Assembly (NCBI RefSeq): GCF_019703515.2
Contig: NC_059348.1
Location: 21,110,156 to 21,174,155 of the forward strand
Direction: 5' to 3'
DNA: 64,000 bases
DNA from: Myxocyprinus asiaticus
Lineage: Eukaryota; Chordata; Actinopteri; Cypriniformes; Catostomidae
Position 1 is the first letter of the stretch, and every line of letters begins with the position of its first letter. The position numbers and the translations under genes were made by a program. Under the pieces are notes generated by a model. It did not search any database. It saw only the letters and a list, made by a program, of their open reading frames with translations, and was not told the origin of the DNA. This document shows positions 9,453 through 22,123 of the stretch, in pieces.

Positions 9453-12082
9453 TGGTTGCTTGGATAAATGCAAACAGTACCATACTGTTTTGACTAAATA
9501 TTTAAGCATATTACCCAAAGTTACCTTATTTCTGCTTACACACTATTTCACTGCTACTACTATTTTAGTATTATTGTGTTGTATTGGTAATCCCAGTTTG
9601 CCTGTCTGTTTCCAAAATAAAAATTAAAAATAGTACCCATCATATCTGTATTGACTTGCAGAAGACTGTTGGTTGGTCACAAATCATTACATTTAAATAT
9701 TTGTGCAATATGTCATACCCTTTTTTATATTGCAGAATAAAAGAACTATCTGTGGCAACAGTTAACAACAGGCAAAGTAGCCCAATTTGGTGGGAAAACT
9801 GGAGATTTGGCAACCCTAAGTGTGCAGGCAAGCAAGACACCCAGCTAATGTCAATTTTAGCAGCAAATGCCAAAATATAATGGAAATATACTTTTTATTT
9901 TCTATAGACAACTATATTTAGTGTACAAAATTATAACAAATATTGCTGAGTGTACAATTATTTGATTGTTTGATTAATACTCTCCATACTTTGGTGTATA
10001 TGCAGTAAAGAAATAAAGGGTGTGTGTGACTCTACCAAGGCAGTGATCTACTCTGCCTGTGGAATGACCTACTTTAGACCATGCTGCTTTTGAAACATTA
10101 ATCATTTCTAACAAATAGCATCCTGTTATGGTAGTGAGCCTTACTATATTCTCCCACTGCTGTCTCTTTCTGCTGGGCAGCATCTGAACATTTCTGCTCT
10201 TCTTCTGGCTTGCTCAGTGACATTGAACATGCATTTTAATATTCATTAGCATATGTTGTGTTTTGGATGCTGGTGGGCTAGTGTCATCACCCCTTTAACT
10301 AGCTTAACCACCAAGATTACCATGGTGAACCAGCTTAATGAGAAAGAACTTGCTGGTTTACCAGCTTCACCAGCTGGTTTGCTGGTGAACAGCATGGCTG
10401 TGTTGGTACAACAGTAAGACCAGCATCAAACCAGCTTTAACTATCCTGGACCAGCATGTTTTTTCAGTACACTTTCTCTTATACATTAAAATATATATTT
10501 TTTTAAATTTAAATCTTGATCACATGATGCATAAACTAGCCACATCAATATAATGATGTAAGATGCAGTCAGTGTAAATATTAAAGATAATTTATCGCAA
10601 CAAAGAGGCAGATAATTAACCACATAATATTCGAAGGCAAACCACACAAACACACATTGTGTATTATTATTTAGTCTGCATGAATGGTGGTTAATCATTA
10701 AAATATTTATCATCTTGTTGTTGATTATCTTGAGAAGCTAATAGGAATGGGTGAAGAATCGAGTGAACCCATTATTGCAGCTAATCACTTCTCTCTAAAT
10801 GAGAGCAGAGAGTGTGAGTGATCTCTATGGGCCCCATTTATGACTCCATTAATGGACATAATGTAAATCTCTTGAACTTTTTTGCAGAATGCTGTTTTTT
10901 TTTTTTTTTTTCACGCCTTATACAGAGTGATTAAAATACAGGACAGAACATTCCCAACTATGCCAATGCAGTAGATGGCATTCTGACTGTTCACAGCTTT
11001 GATTCGATTTTCCATACTTCCATTTTCCCCCCTCAATATGTTTTCTCATGGGGAGACAACATTGTTCTGAAAAGTAATAACTAAAGTACTTCAGATTCTC
11101 AATGATATGGCAGCGCTCTGCCCTTCTGTTTATAGCTTTGCCCCACTCAGGGAGAGATCAAATCTAATGTTCTTCATAAAAAAACTAAAAACTAAAATAA
11201 AATAAAAACAACAAAAAAACTATGGTTTTTTTAACTAAGGTATGATTAGAAATAATCTTGAGATGTTAATGCAAACAATTTCATTCCATACTCAGTCATG
11301 TACACTGCATCTTAGACTGTCTTGTGTGCTGACTTCAGCTGCAGAGTTTGAGATCTTTATCAACCAGAGGCCTTCATAACTCTTATCAAAAAATATTTTT
11401 TATATTTTCCTCTCACATCTGTCAGGGCCAGCTCTGTTTTTCAGTCAAAATGTATCATCTGTTTTGGTGTCTAGAATTCAGGACAATTATTGATTAGAGC
11501 AGAACGTCAATTTAATACAGTTTTTGAAGCTCTGTTGACACTATATAATTAATTAATTAAGGTGCCATTTTTGCTGTGCGAATGATAATTGGTGGTCTAA
11601 ACTTTAACAGCCTAACTAGAAACAGAATTACCATGTAGACCAAGGCAGGGAAGCAACTGCACTGGCATTGTACTGTACGAGAATGTAAATTCAGACTCTT
11701 TAAAACCTCTCGGGGTTCACATTCAGCAAGGTAGACAGATGTAACTACTCCAAAACAAAGTGCACCTAATATCAGGTTGGATCCTGGTGCTTCAAGCTGA
11801 ATCTCAATGAAGGAGGTTGAGATTGTTTTCTTGTCGATGCCTTTGCAACAAGCACAGAGTCTACTTCATTATATTAAGCCAAACCACTTTGAGGAATGCA
11901 TATTTGTCTAGGCATCCAGATTGCTGGTTATCCACGAGCTTGCCATTCTATCAATTTTTTCATAAGTCACATACCTTTCTTTTCAAATATTCATTGTTAT
12001 TCAACAAACACATGACAGTATCTTATTTAAGTGATACTCAATTGTTTATATACATCACCATTAGCTAACTATTATTAATACA
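9453..12082. other. Non-coding stretch with simple repeats
   Basis: No exon or transposon ORF is supported. Around 10300-10470 there is a cluster of ACCAGC and GCTGGT words in both orientations (for example TTACCAGCTTCACCAGCTGG), which looks like a short inverted-repeat element. A T-run lies at about 10895-10911, and ATTAATTAATTAA at about 11549. The rest shows nothing I can name. Confidence 0.5.
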
Positions 12083-12116
<34 letters not shown>

Positions 12117-12639
12117 TACTGGTAAAAAGTTTTGAAACACTTGACTGAAATGTTTCACATGATCTTAAAAATCTTTTGATCTGAAGGTGTATGCTTAAAT
12201 GTTTGAAATTAGTTTTGTAGACAAAATATAATTGTGCCACCATATTAATTTATTTCATTATTAAAACTAAAATTTAATTAAAAAAATAGATGACTTGGAC
12301 CAAATAATTAAGAAAAGCAGCCAATAAGTGCCCAACATAGATGGGAACTCCTTCAATACTGTTTAAAAAGCATCCCAGGGTGATACCTCAAGAAGTTGGT
12401 TGAGAAAATGTCAAGAGTACATGTCTGCAAATTCTAGGCAAAGGGTGACTACTTTGAAGATGCTAAAATATAACACAGCTTTGATTTATTTTGGATTTTG
12501 TTTAGTCATAACATAATTCCCATAAAATAGTTCCATTTATGTTATTCCATAGTTTTGATGACTTTACTATTATTCTAAAATGTGAAGAAAAAAAATTTAT
12601 AATAAAGAATACGTTTTTCAAAACTTTTGACCGGTAGTA

Positions 12640-12718
<79 letters not shown>
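12083..12718. mobile_element. Non-autonomous Tc1-like element flanked by AT microsatellites
   Basis: Terminal inverted repeats are ACTACTGGTAAAAAGTTTTG near 12115 and the inverse of ACTACCGGTCAAAAGTTTTG ending near 12638. The element is about 525 bp with no ORF. It sits between an AT dinucleotide run at 12083-12108 and a longer one at 12638-12718, fitting TA-target insertion into, or expansion next to, an AT repeat. The class is inferred from terminal-repeat style and target preference. Confidence 0.75.
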
Positions 12719-12722
<4 letters not shown>

Positions 12723-13414
12723 TCTATGTATTAATAAATGATGATGATGATGCAAACTCATCATCACAAATAGCATAAAGTTAGATTGCCATAGCGTCTC
12801 CTTTCAAAGGAGTGTTAACAATCACTTTAGCTATTTTTCCATCCAAGTTGCGAATTTAATATATGCAAAAATCCATAAGATCACAAAAAACTCTGCACGA
12901 ATAAAGCTGCATTTTCATCCCTCCATCCTCATGTCTTTACCGTGCAGATCAAATCAAAACAAATATTTTTTTTAAAGTGTCAATAAACCTGCTCTTCGGC
13001 ACAGTTACATAAAATATTCGACTGATTTGCTCTGCAAACTCTATGCAGGCTTTTAATTTTCTAGAACATTATTTCAGGATGACAAAAGCAACATTTCAGA
13101 TGCAATGATTGGTCTGCTGGAAAGTCCAGTTATTCAGTCACATGATTTTTTGGTGCGCATCTTGTATTCCTAATAAGTTCAATAAGAGTTTATTTGGTAA
13201 AAGTTTTATCATCATAGTTTATTCGTATTTCTTCTTATTGAATAAAACATTTATCCACCTCAAACGAGCATAGGCTATAAGATTGTATGCGCATTTTGGA
13301 GATTTTATTTGCATCATGGTGTTTCCATCCAGCAGTTTTTATGCAATATCCCAAAATGTGCATAAAAATATGTTGATGGCAACCCAGATAATAACTTGCT
13401 GCAAGTCAACAAAT
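12719..13414. other. Non-coding stretch, probable old DNA element
   Basis: No coding signal. Words such as TTTCCATCCA occur near both ends (about 12836 in TTTTTCCATCCAAG and about 13322 in GTTTCCATCCAGC), with TATGCAAAAAT and TTTTTATGCAATAT nearby. This suggests a degraded non-autonomous element, but I cannot define its ends. Confidence 0.35.
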
Positions 13415-14025
13415 GTGACTGGCAGGGTTGGGGAGTAACGAAATACATGTAACGGGATTACATATTTAAAATACAAAATATAAGTAACTGTATTCCACTA
13501 CAGTTCCAATTTAAATCATCGGTAATTAGAAAAAGTTACATTCAAAAAGTATTTTGATTACTGAAGAGATTACTTTACATTTTATTGTCATTTGTTTTAT
13601 TTAATATTTAATCCTTTCAGATGGAAAACATTTCTACATATAAATGATGCGATCCAAAGTGCATTTGAACAGCGGTGAAACACTTTCTTATGATGTGTTA
13701 CATTCATACGAGCAGACAGAGAAGTAAGTCTTAAGTTTGGAGCAGAAGAAACAGAAATAAACCTTGTGTAAATTGTCAGCTTTACACTAAGCTAAAATGC
13801 TTTTTCTAGCCATTTTACATGCATGTTACCAAGCACGATCATATTTTTTATCAAGAAAATTCACGTTGGATCATAATTTCTTTTTTTCTAGTAAGACCTT
13901 TGATATTAGGGCAAAAATCATATTCTTGATAATTTTTGAATAGTTTTCCTGTAAAAATATCTAAAAATCCTTAAAACAAGATCAATTTGATTTATCTTGT
14001 TTTAGAAACAACACTGCATGAGATA

Positions 14026-15063
14026 CAGTGCATCTGGAAAGTATTCACAGTGCTTCACTTTTTCCACGTTTTGTTATGTTACAGCCTTATTCCAAAATGG
14101 ATTAAATTCATTATTTTCCTCAATTCTAAAAACAATACCCCATAATGACAACATGAAAGTTTGTTTGAAATCTTTGCAAATTTATTAAAAATAAAAACCG
14201 AAAAAAGAAAAAACCACATGTACATAAGTATTCACAGCCTTTGCTCAATACTTTGTTGAAGCACCTTTGGCACCAATTACAGCCTCAAGTCTTTTTGAGT
14301 ATGATGCTACAAGCTTGGCACACCTATTTTTGGGCAGTTTCTCCCATTCTTCTTTGCAGGACCTCTCAAGCTCCATCAGGTTGGATGGGGAGCGTTGGTG
14401 CACAGCCATTTTCAGATCTCTCCAGAGATGTTCAATCGGGTTCAAGTCTGGGCTCTGGCTGGGCCACTCAAGGACATTCACAGAGTTGTCCCGGAGCCAC
14501 TCCTTTGTTATCTTGGCTGTGTGCTTAGGGTCTTTGTCCTGTTGGAAGATGAACCTTTGCCCCAGTCTGTGGTCCAGAGCGCTCTGGAGCAGGTTTTCAT
14601 CAAGGATGTCTCTGTACATTGCTACATTCATCTTTCCCTCGATCCTGACTAGTCTCTCAGTTCCTGCCGCTGAAAAACATCCCCACAGCATGATGCTGCC
14701 ACCACCATGCTTCACTGTTGGGATGGTATTGGCCAGGTGATGAGCGGTGCCTGGTTTCCTCCAGACATGATGCTTGCCATTCAGGCCAAAGAGTTCAATC
14801 TTTGTTTCTCATGGTCTGAGAGTCCTTCAGGTGCCTTTTGGCAAACTCTAGGTGGGCTGTCATGTGCCTTTTACTGAGGAGTGGCTTCCGTCTGGCCACT
14901 CTACCATACAGGCCTGATTGGTGGAGTGCTGCAGAGATGGTTGTTCTTCTGGAAGGTTCTTCCTTTTGAGGAAAATAATGAATTTAATCCATTTTTGAAT
15001 AAGGCTGTAACATAACAAAATGTGGAAAAAGTGAAGCGCTGTGAATACTTTCCAGATGCACTG
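14026..15063 (-). mobile_element. Tc1-type transposon nested in the hAT-like element
   Basis: Long terminal inverted repeats begin CAGTGCATCTGGAAAGTATT at 14026 and end with the inverse (AATACTTTCCAGATGCACTG) at 15063. TA dinucleotides flank both sides (14024-14025 and 15064-15065). The uninterrupted hAT-like copies show the empty site as AGATATTT near 22711 and, inverted, near 29378, which proves a TA target with TA duplication. The element is 1038 bp, shorter than a full Tc1 of about 1.6 kb because of internal deletions in its transposase. Confidence 0.93.
14245..14990 (-). pseudogene. Tc1-family transposase, N-terminus and first catalytic Asp deleted
   Basis: Reading the minus strand from about 14990: RRTTISAALHQSGLYGRVARRK, cut here to its central words RRTTISAALH and GRVARRKPLL; then [20 protein letters not shown] and a stop. 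A small deletion at that point removes the block that normally holds the first catalytic aspartate (SDET). The frame continues as [36 protein letters not shown] (second Asp) and [15 protein letters not shown] (Glu), and ends GAKGASTKY at 14245. The N-terminal DNA-binding domain, about 110 residues, is absent; coding sequence runs straight into the terminal repeat. It is a dead transposase. Confidence 0.88.
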
Positions 15064-15306
15064 TATTTAGGTTTTTCAGAGAATGTATTTTTAACGTGTA
15101 TTTTGTGTTATTGTACTGGCAGAGTTTTTAGTCAAAACCAGTGAAAAAATCTACCAGTGCTGAAGAAGTAATCCAAAGTGTTTAGAATACATTACTGACC
15201 TTGAGTAATCTAATGGAATACGTTACAAATTACATTTTACAGCATGTATTCTGTAATCTGTAGTAGAATACATTTCAAAAGTAACACTCCCAACCCTGGT
15301 GACTGG

Positions 15307-16920
15307 GCAAACAAAAGTATAACCCTGTGCATTAAATAGTCTGTGAAATGCACATTTTCATTGTAAACCAAATTACATTTGGTTCGTTTCTCAGCGTTGA
15401 GAAAAAAGCATGTTCTTTATTATACTAAATAATGATAAAACAGCTATACTCTTTCCACATCACCTGGAACCAATCTTGGATGAATGGGAAACAAAAAGTA
15501 GCAAAAGCTCATTCTTAATTATTTTCTAAATGAAACCAGACCTGTTTGTGTATGGAAGACAAATTCATTTCACACCGGATTTCATATTTACAAGTCTTAC
15601 AGTGACTTTCGGTTTACTTGGGGAAAATATATCTCTTTTACATGTGGGCCTGTGATTCTGGAGGTGTTTCTTCAATATTACATAAGAGCTCATTGCTTTT
15701 ATTTGCCATACAGGAAGCGGCTTCATGAGAGTAAAATTATGATGATGATGATATGCGCTAGGTAGAAGAAGTAAACAGTAAATTTTCACGCTGCGAGGCA
15801 CGCTGCATAAAGAGTTACACTTTAATGAGAGCTCATTGATCAGAATGAGACATGTAAGGAGGACGTTTTGCTCTTGGAAGAAGTGCATGTAAGTGTCTCT
15901 GTATCATAAAGGACAGACCTGTGCAAACCTGTAATATTATTCTAAGGGAACATTTTATTCTGTTCTGAAGAAGGACAAGGAGGTTATTATCAACTCTGCA
16001 GGGTGCACAACCTCTGCTGAGGAGAAAGAGAGTTGTATTTATTTCAGTGTGTTCTATAAAGTCCTCTCTTTTGGCTAGTGGGAAATGCAGTGTGAATGGC
16101 ATTTTAATGGCTCAAAATGCCTCTCTGAAACAGTCTCAGGGTCGACTATTTCAATGCATATAGTACTGTCTGTCTGCACCTGTCTGCACCTCTTTCACTG
16201 GATTTAAATATAGCATCTTTGCAGTTACTAACAATAGATGTGCTGTGGGTATTTTAGTGAAGTATGTTGTTGCTTTTAGAGTAAGTTCTCATATTTTGGT
16301 GTATTTTATAGTTTTGGGGATTATTTCAGTGTTTTCAGCACTTACTCGATTGATATTCCTCAAACATTCTGGTTAAGGGTTGATTCTCAGCTACTAAACT
16401 TCTGCAATTAATTCAGCCAGAGCTGCCTGTTGTACACTGTTTTGTAGAAAAATTCAGACATTTTAAATTGGTAGAAAATGCAGTATTCAAAATGTTGACA
16501 GCATTGACGTCAATATTTGCATGCAGAATTGTGATTGGTCTTCTATCTTACATCTGTTTGCATACTGAATTGCGGTTAGTCTGGTCTCCCTCGCATTTCA
16601 CATACACGACTCAGCTTATACATTTTTTCAAGTTTTTATAAAAAGAAAACATTGTCCGATTTTTATATGTGTTTTTGGTGTGTCAAAGCTGTTCTATCTG
16701 GCATCTAGTTCTTCAGTAGGTGTTTGTGGATGCTGTAGGTGGATAAAATCTAATCAAAAATAGACATCCTAATGTTATCAGTTTGATCTCACTGTGAATT
16801 CAGCGACAATAGGTCGAAGGTTGTGCTGCTGAAGTTGGTCTATGCTTTCTGAAATTCTAACCACTACCTCCAGAGGCCGTAGCTGGAAGTGCTGAACATG
16901 TGGGCATATGTACGCACTAG
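15307..16920. other. Non-coding stretch
   Basis: No exon, RNA gene or clear transposon ends recognised. It has a short GAT repeat at about 15740-15751 and the repeated words CTGTCTGCAC at 16174-16193. It may be host intergenic or intron DNA. Confidence 0.4.
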
Positions 16921-16924
16921 TTTG

Positions 16925-17275
16925 AGGGTCAAATGTCCACAATGTGGCACCAAAAGTTAGTTGTATTTTAAGTAGTAAATTATGTAAAACTTTTAACAGG
17001 AATGCATTTTTAAAACCCTAATCCAATCCTCAACCCTAAACCTAACCATCAGTGAAGTAAAAATTAAATTTTAAAGCAAAAAATGTAACCTCTGAATCAC
17101 ACTATCCATTATTTATGTGAATGTGGCTACTTCCTGGTTCCCATGGGACCAGAACCAGTGTTTCTGAGGCAGCTTGTGGAACTCGCTATCAGTAGCGCCA
17201 CAGGAAAAGGTAAACAGATGTCAGGGTACCAGAACATTCGGTAACAACATTTCGAGTTCCTGCATGATCATGTTG
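16925..17275 (+). repeat. Interspersed repeat, copy a (second copy at 30290-30715)
   Basis: It shares, in the same order, GGCACCAAAAG, AACCCTAAACCTAACCATCAGTG, shown here as CCTAAACCTAACCATCAGTG, then TACTTCCTGGTTC, CAGAACCAGTGTTTCTG and CATGATCATGTTG with the copy at 30290-30715. There is no ORF. Class unknown; probably a non-autonomous element lacking recognisable ends. Confidence 0.75.
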
Positions 17276-17329
17276 GTATTTTAGCAGGCTATATTCATAA
17301 AGGGTAATCAACAATACTACTATCACAAT

Positions 17330-18236
17330 TAGGGGTGGGTAAAAAAAAAATGTTTCTGATGCATTGTGATCTTCATTTGAACGATCTTGATATTGATTCT
17401 TAAATCCCAAAATTGATCTTCATTCAGTGCGCAACCTTCCACTTCAATGAGTGGAAATCAATCGCATTTGCAACCAAATTTCGCGCTATGTGACTAAAGT
17501 GAATATATTTGGCAACTGGCTGGTAAATGTTTACATTTCACTCTCCAGTGATTGTGTAGTTTAGTTGTGAAGTGTTCAGCAGCGAGATCCTTTCACAGTG
17601 TGTTAAGAGTAGAAGTTGTTTCGTGTAATGTGTGTCCAAGGACGAGATCCACGCAACCCATTTGTCATTGAATACCGTCTCTTTTAATACCCTTTCTGTT
17701 CTTTTCAGTCAGTTGTTGATCAAAAACAACTACAAAAAAACATTTAATTCTAATCATGCGTCGCACAGATGAGGTAATGCCATTCAAGTCCTCTCTAGTT
17801 AACGTGCGCTCATTTAAAGCCGTTGTTTACAGAAATGCCGTTTTTTGTTAAAGAGGCAGAACCGGTTTTAACACGTGTTCAACAAATCAATGTAAATACT
17901 TGTAAATAGTAATTTAACAATAAATAACAAAAATAAAATATGAAATATAATATCTTATTTATTGATTGAATACATTTATTTGTTAATTTTTAAAAGCCAA
18001 AATGTGACCAAAATGATGAAAAGTAATACATTATATTTTTCATAATAAACCTAGTTAAAAGGTCCCCTGTATAATTAACAGCATTAGCTGGGAGATCATT
18101 TCTTTTATATGTGAGCAAAAGGGGCATAACTGAAATAAACCCATATGAATCGATATTGAATCGAATCGGATCGGAATCGATTCAAGAGCTTGTGAATCGG
18201 AATCGAATTGGGAAATCTGTATCAATACCCAGCCCT
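17330..18236. mobile_element. hAT-like non-autonomous element with 8-9 bp target duplication
   Basis: The ends are an inverted pair, TAGGGGTGGGTAAA at 17330 and ATACCCAGCCCTT near 18236. Flanks repeat TATCACAAT perfectly (17321-17329 and 18237-18245). The element is about 907 bp. Inside the right end are clustered GAATCG/GATTC words (about 18150-18205), and there is a matching weaker set near the left end. No transposase ORF. Confidence 0.85.
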
Positions 18237-18245
18237 TATCACAAT

Positions 18246-19855
18246 ACCGTCTTAAATATCTTCTATATAGAGCACAGGAAAGTATCTGCAGCAATCTGGC
18301 AATTTACACATAGAAACAGGTTCAAATTGCGACAACAGCTTTGGAGTTTGTTTCCGTGGTTGCCAGATTTCTCATTCATTAGCATTCAGGAGCATCTGTC
18401 AGTCCAGCTGCTCAGGTGCCTGACTAGCGCTTCTGCTGGCCACCGTAATCCCCTGATCTGGCCAATCAGAGTTTTAATCCTGTCTAAGGCTGGGTGCATG
18501 CCATGTGCAGCAGCATGTTGGATTGGAGAGCTCAATCTGGATCAGGCATAGCTCCAACTAACCCCAGACTCCCCAGGTTTGACCCAGGCCATCTGGCTGC
18601 AAGCCCTGTCAAACCCTGCAGTTGGGGGGGGGGTGTCATTTCTCACTGATTTGAGATCAGTTTTGTGATTACATAAGTAAAGATTGTTTTAAGAGTTTGG
18701 AGAGGTGAAGCTGGTCCCAGACCACCATCATTACTGTTCGGTCTAATCATGCGCCTCCCAAGCTGTAAACCTACTCACTTGCAGCAAACCATTCATCCAC
18801 ACAGGAGCTGTGATTAATGTAATTGTTTCTGACAAGCAATGATAATGGTAATATATGTTTTACTGCAGGGCATGGGATTTATGGAGCTTGTGTAATGGGT
18901 TAGTTTCTTGTAAATTTCTGGAACAGAAGGAGAAGCTTTTTGAGACCCCAGTTGAGGATAAAAGCAGGGCAGACCAACCTAGAATATCAAAACACTTTTC
19001 AGACATAATGACAACATAATGCTCTTTTATCATGTTGATGATGTCACAGTGTTAATATTCATATTTTGAATAACACTCATCCAGTAATCCTCATTTAAAC
19101 CACAAGTTCTTTGGTATTAATGTCAAGATAACATCAACTGTCTAACTCCATCTAAAACTGTTGCAGATCCATGCACGGCACACATTAACCTAATGTAATT
19201 AAGCCTCTCGCACAAATTAAATGGGAATTAAGAAGATGGGCCCTGGCTGTTGCCATGGTGCTGCCAAGCTGATTTTGAGTGTTAAGATAAAGTGAAATCC
19301 ATCCATCAGTCGCAATAGCTCTTTATGCAAATTCTCATGTCTGAGCATTCTGCTTTTGCAATAACAATACTTTAACAATCCCTAAAACTGTATTTGCTTA
19401 GCAATTTTTCCAAAAGAGGTTTGATTTACTCAGGCTGCTGGGGAATCAGAGTGAGTCTGTCTACAGTAATCAATCCTGTCTCTGAGCACTGCTCCAAGTT
19501 ATGCTGGGGATTCTGGGCCTGTTTAACAGGATTCCTCCACACTTAAACTCTGATTGGGAGGTGGGGTTTACAAACCTTAACCTTGATGCCTTCATATCCC
19601 TGACAACTGCAGATGTTCTTGCCTTCAAGATGTTATTTCAAGACCCCATGAAATCACAGTTTTCTTTCTTGTGTTTATGAATTTCCTATTGAAACAGGAA
19701 GTTGGGGTGGGGAACATTGAAGGCTTGTCCAATTATTTATGTATTTATTTCTAATAGCAATACACTTTTTGTTTTTGTCACAGCCATGAGCATGGTTTGC
19801 TACTTGTTGTTGCTAATCAGAAGCAGGTGGAAATAGGGGGAAGGGCATTCTCATT
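18246..19855. other. Non-coding stretch
   Basis: Nothing coding is supported. A G-run lies at about 18624-18633. The stretch does not show transposon ends and may be older host sequence. Confidence 0.4.
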
Positions 19856-19863
19856 CTGTAGCA

Positions 19864-20873
19864 CAGGGGTCGGCAACCTATGGCACGCGTGCAAGCCATT
19901 CGCGCATCATGAGCCTGCAACACTTTCGGTTAATCGCACGAGTAAACGCACCATTTTGCTTCGGTCAGGCTGTGCAGATGACAGCCTACATTCCATGTTT
20001 CATTAGTTTCTTTTTGCTTTCAGAACAACACGGGATGTAATATGGAAAACACCACTATTAATCCTTGAGATGTCCAACACAGCATACAGGTACACCATCC
20101 TTAAACCATGGGCACGCTCAAAATTACATTAAATGATTAAAAGAGAAAATGTAATCTAATAAAAATCTGAGTCTATTCAAAATATAAATAAAGTTTTAGA
20201 TTAAATTGTGCAGGTGCGATTTTGCAGGTGCGATTCACCGAAAAGGTGAATCAATAGTTGATCGGCTTGTGATGCGCTAATGGCTTTCACGCGCAGCGTG
20301 AGTCTCGTCACACTTTAATAGTGTTTAGTCTCCCATTCAGCTGATGAAAACACTGTGTGATCATGAGGATTACATCAAGATGTAGATTGGAATGCATGTA
20401 ACTTCATATAAATAAAATTGACTGCTCCTCTCTCGCTGTTGATTGCGTGCTAGTTATTACCCCTCTGCGTGATTTTGAAAAATGTATGACATAATATAAG
20501 AAATACTTAAGATTCCACACAATTTCTTGATCAGTAATCAAATAAGAAAATTTGTGACATTAACTGTGTTAACTCATTTTGTACAAAAGGACAAGTTTTC
20601 TTTCATTAAAGCACTTTCACAAGATGCTCTGTGAAAATTCACATGCAAGATGTTTCACATGCGGGTTTGCAAAACAATTTCACTCAAACTGTTATGCTGA
20701 CAATATCATTTGTAATGAAAAATAAATGATTAAAATAGAAAAATGAAAAATAGAAACATTTCACAAGTGGACTTAAACTTCGGAAAATCACATACATGCG
20801 CATGGCATCGACACAGCCATTGACCAGGAAAATAAAAAATGGCACTCCATGTCAAAAAGGTCGCCGACTCCTG
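19864..20873. mobile_element. hAT (Charlie-like) non-autonomous element
   Basis: It starts CAGGGGTCGGCAACCTATGG and ends with the inverse of CAGGAGTCGGCGACCT. The 8-bp target duplication CTGTAGCA is perfect (19856-19863 and 20874-20881). CAGGGGTCGGCAACC is a hallmark of hAT terminal repeats. It is 1010 bp with no transposase ORF, so it is internally deleted. Confidence 0.93.
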
Positions 20874-20966
20874 CTGTAGCATTTTTTTGGACAAAATTAT
20901 TGAGTGTAAGCTGAGTTATCAATATTTTAGTCTGTTTTCTAGAGTAAGTTTTAAATATGTGCTAAA

Positions 20967-21474
20967 TAGGCCTGTCTCAATTATTAAATAATCGTCTGAC
21001 CACGATAAATGTAAACTTCAAAGTCCAGTCACATTTTACAATAATGGAATTTTAAGCGCATACGTGTCTCATTTTCCAATGTTCTTACATTATGTGAGCA
21101 CTCCAATTACCATCTCACTGTGCCGAACTGCAGAGCACACTCAGAGAAGCTACTGAAAAGCGTGTGATGATTAACCGCTTCTGAAGCACTCTGATGCACA
21201 CGCTGTCTGCAGAGGTTCATGCCAATCTATTAAGTAAATGTAATAAGACATATTCTCCTCATGATAATTTTAGGAAAAGTGGTTTAAAAACCACAAGTAT
21301 CTTCTTTAGGTGTATGAAGCACACAAAATGTACACCTTAATAAGTATGAAAATTTGAATGGTAATTACAGCAACATACTTTTGAAAGCCTTAAAACAGAC
21401 AATTAATTGTCATTATCACAATTATTTGTTTGACAATTAATCGTCAGCCAAATTTCATAATCGTGACATCCCTA
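20967..21474. mobile_element. hAT-like short non-autonomous element (508 bp)
   Basis: The left end TAGGCCTGTC pairs with the right end GACATCCCTA (inverse TAGGGATGTC). The 8-bp duplication GTGCTAAA is perfect on both sides (20959-20966 and 21475-21482). Subterminal words ATAATCG and TTAATCGTCAG are also inverted between the ends. No ORF. Confidence 0.9.
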
Positions 21475-22048
21475 GTGCTAAACATTGATTTTGTCAACTT
21501 TTTGGACCTCACTAGTAATAGATGGCCTCAAAGCTAACTAGCATGGACAAAAGGCCATAAAACACAGGTTTTCATGTGGTCAGATTTCATGGTGTCTTCA
21601 ATTATGATGATTTTGCATCTTTTTGGGCCTTATCTGGTTGACATAGGAAATGCATTATTCTCTTAAACGAAAAACATGTACAATGTATTGGGACTGAGAA
21701 CATATTAGTATGATGGCTCAAAATCATTACTGAATCATTTTTGAAACAGTTAATTGAAACAAACAGTTTGAAGACTTTCCAGTTACTTTATAGGCCAGGC
21801 ATGATTCACAAACCTGTGTCCAACTTCAAGGGTTGATGTTGGATAAAAATTTGAGTCTAAATTAGCTTGAGTTCAATGTAATATGCTACATGAGCACACC
21901 AATGTTGGTATGCAGGTAAGTTAAGTCAATGCTAATCTGTTTTGGCTCAGTCATACCTGCTTGCATTTGGAGCTAATGACAGTGAATTCTGGCCACTTTT
22001 GTATCAGCCGTTTATGGGTGTCATTCATCCATATTAAGCTGGCATCTA

Positions 22049-22050
<2 letters not shown>

Positions 22051-22121
<71 letters not shown>
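22051..22121. repeat. AT dinucleotide microsatellite, about 35 units
   Basis: An uninterrupted AT run that ends at the insertion point of hAT-like copy 2. Confidence 0.97.

Positions 22122-22123
<2 letters not shown>

Larger units (their letters stand above)
13423..15298 (+). mobile_element. hAT-like non-autonomous element, copy 1, with nested Tc1 insertion
   Basis: It starts CAGGGTTGGGGAGTAAC and ends with GTAACACTCCCAACCCTG, an inverted pair. The flanks carry a perfect 8-bp duplication GTGACTGG (13415-13422 and 15299-15306), the length made by hAT transposases. Removing the Tc1 insertion (14026-15063 plus one TA) leaves about 836 bp, close to copy 2 (832 bp, 22122-22953) and copy 3 (847 bp, 29142-29988). 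There is no coding capacity, so it depended on a transposase encoded elsewhere. Confidence 0.9.

Noticed and set aside
12502..12720. ORF of alternating Tyr-Ile residues (and the similar ones at 12061-12243 and 21951-22175)
   Set aside because: Translation of AT microsatellites.
14241..14740. Plus-strand ORFs of 95 and 157 residues
   Set aside because: Antisense of the Tc1 transposase at 14245-14990.
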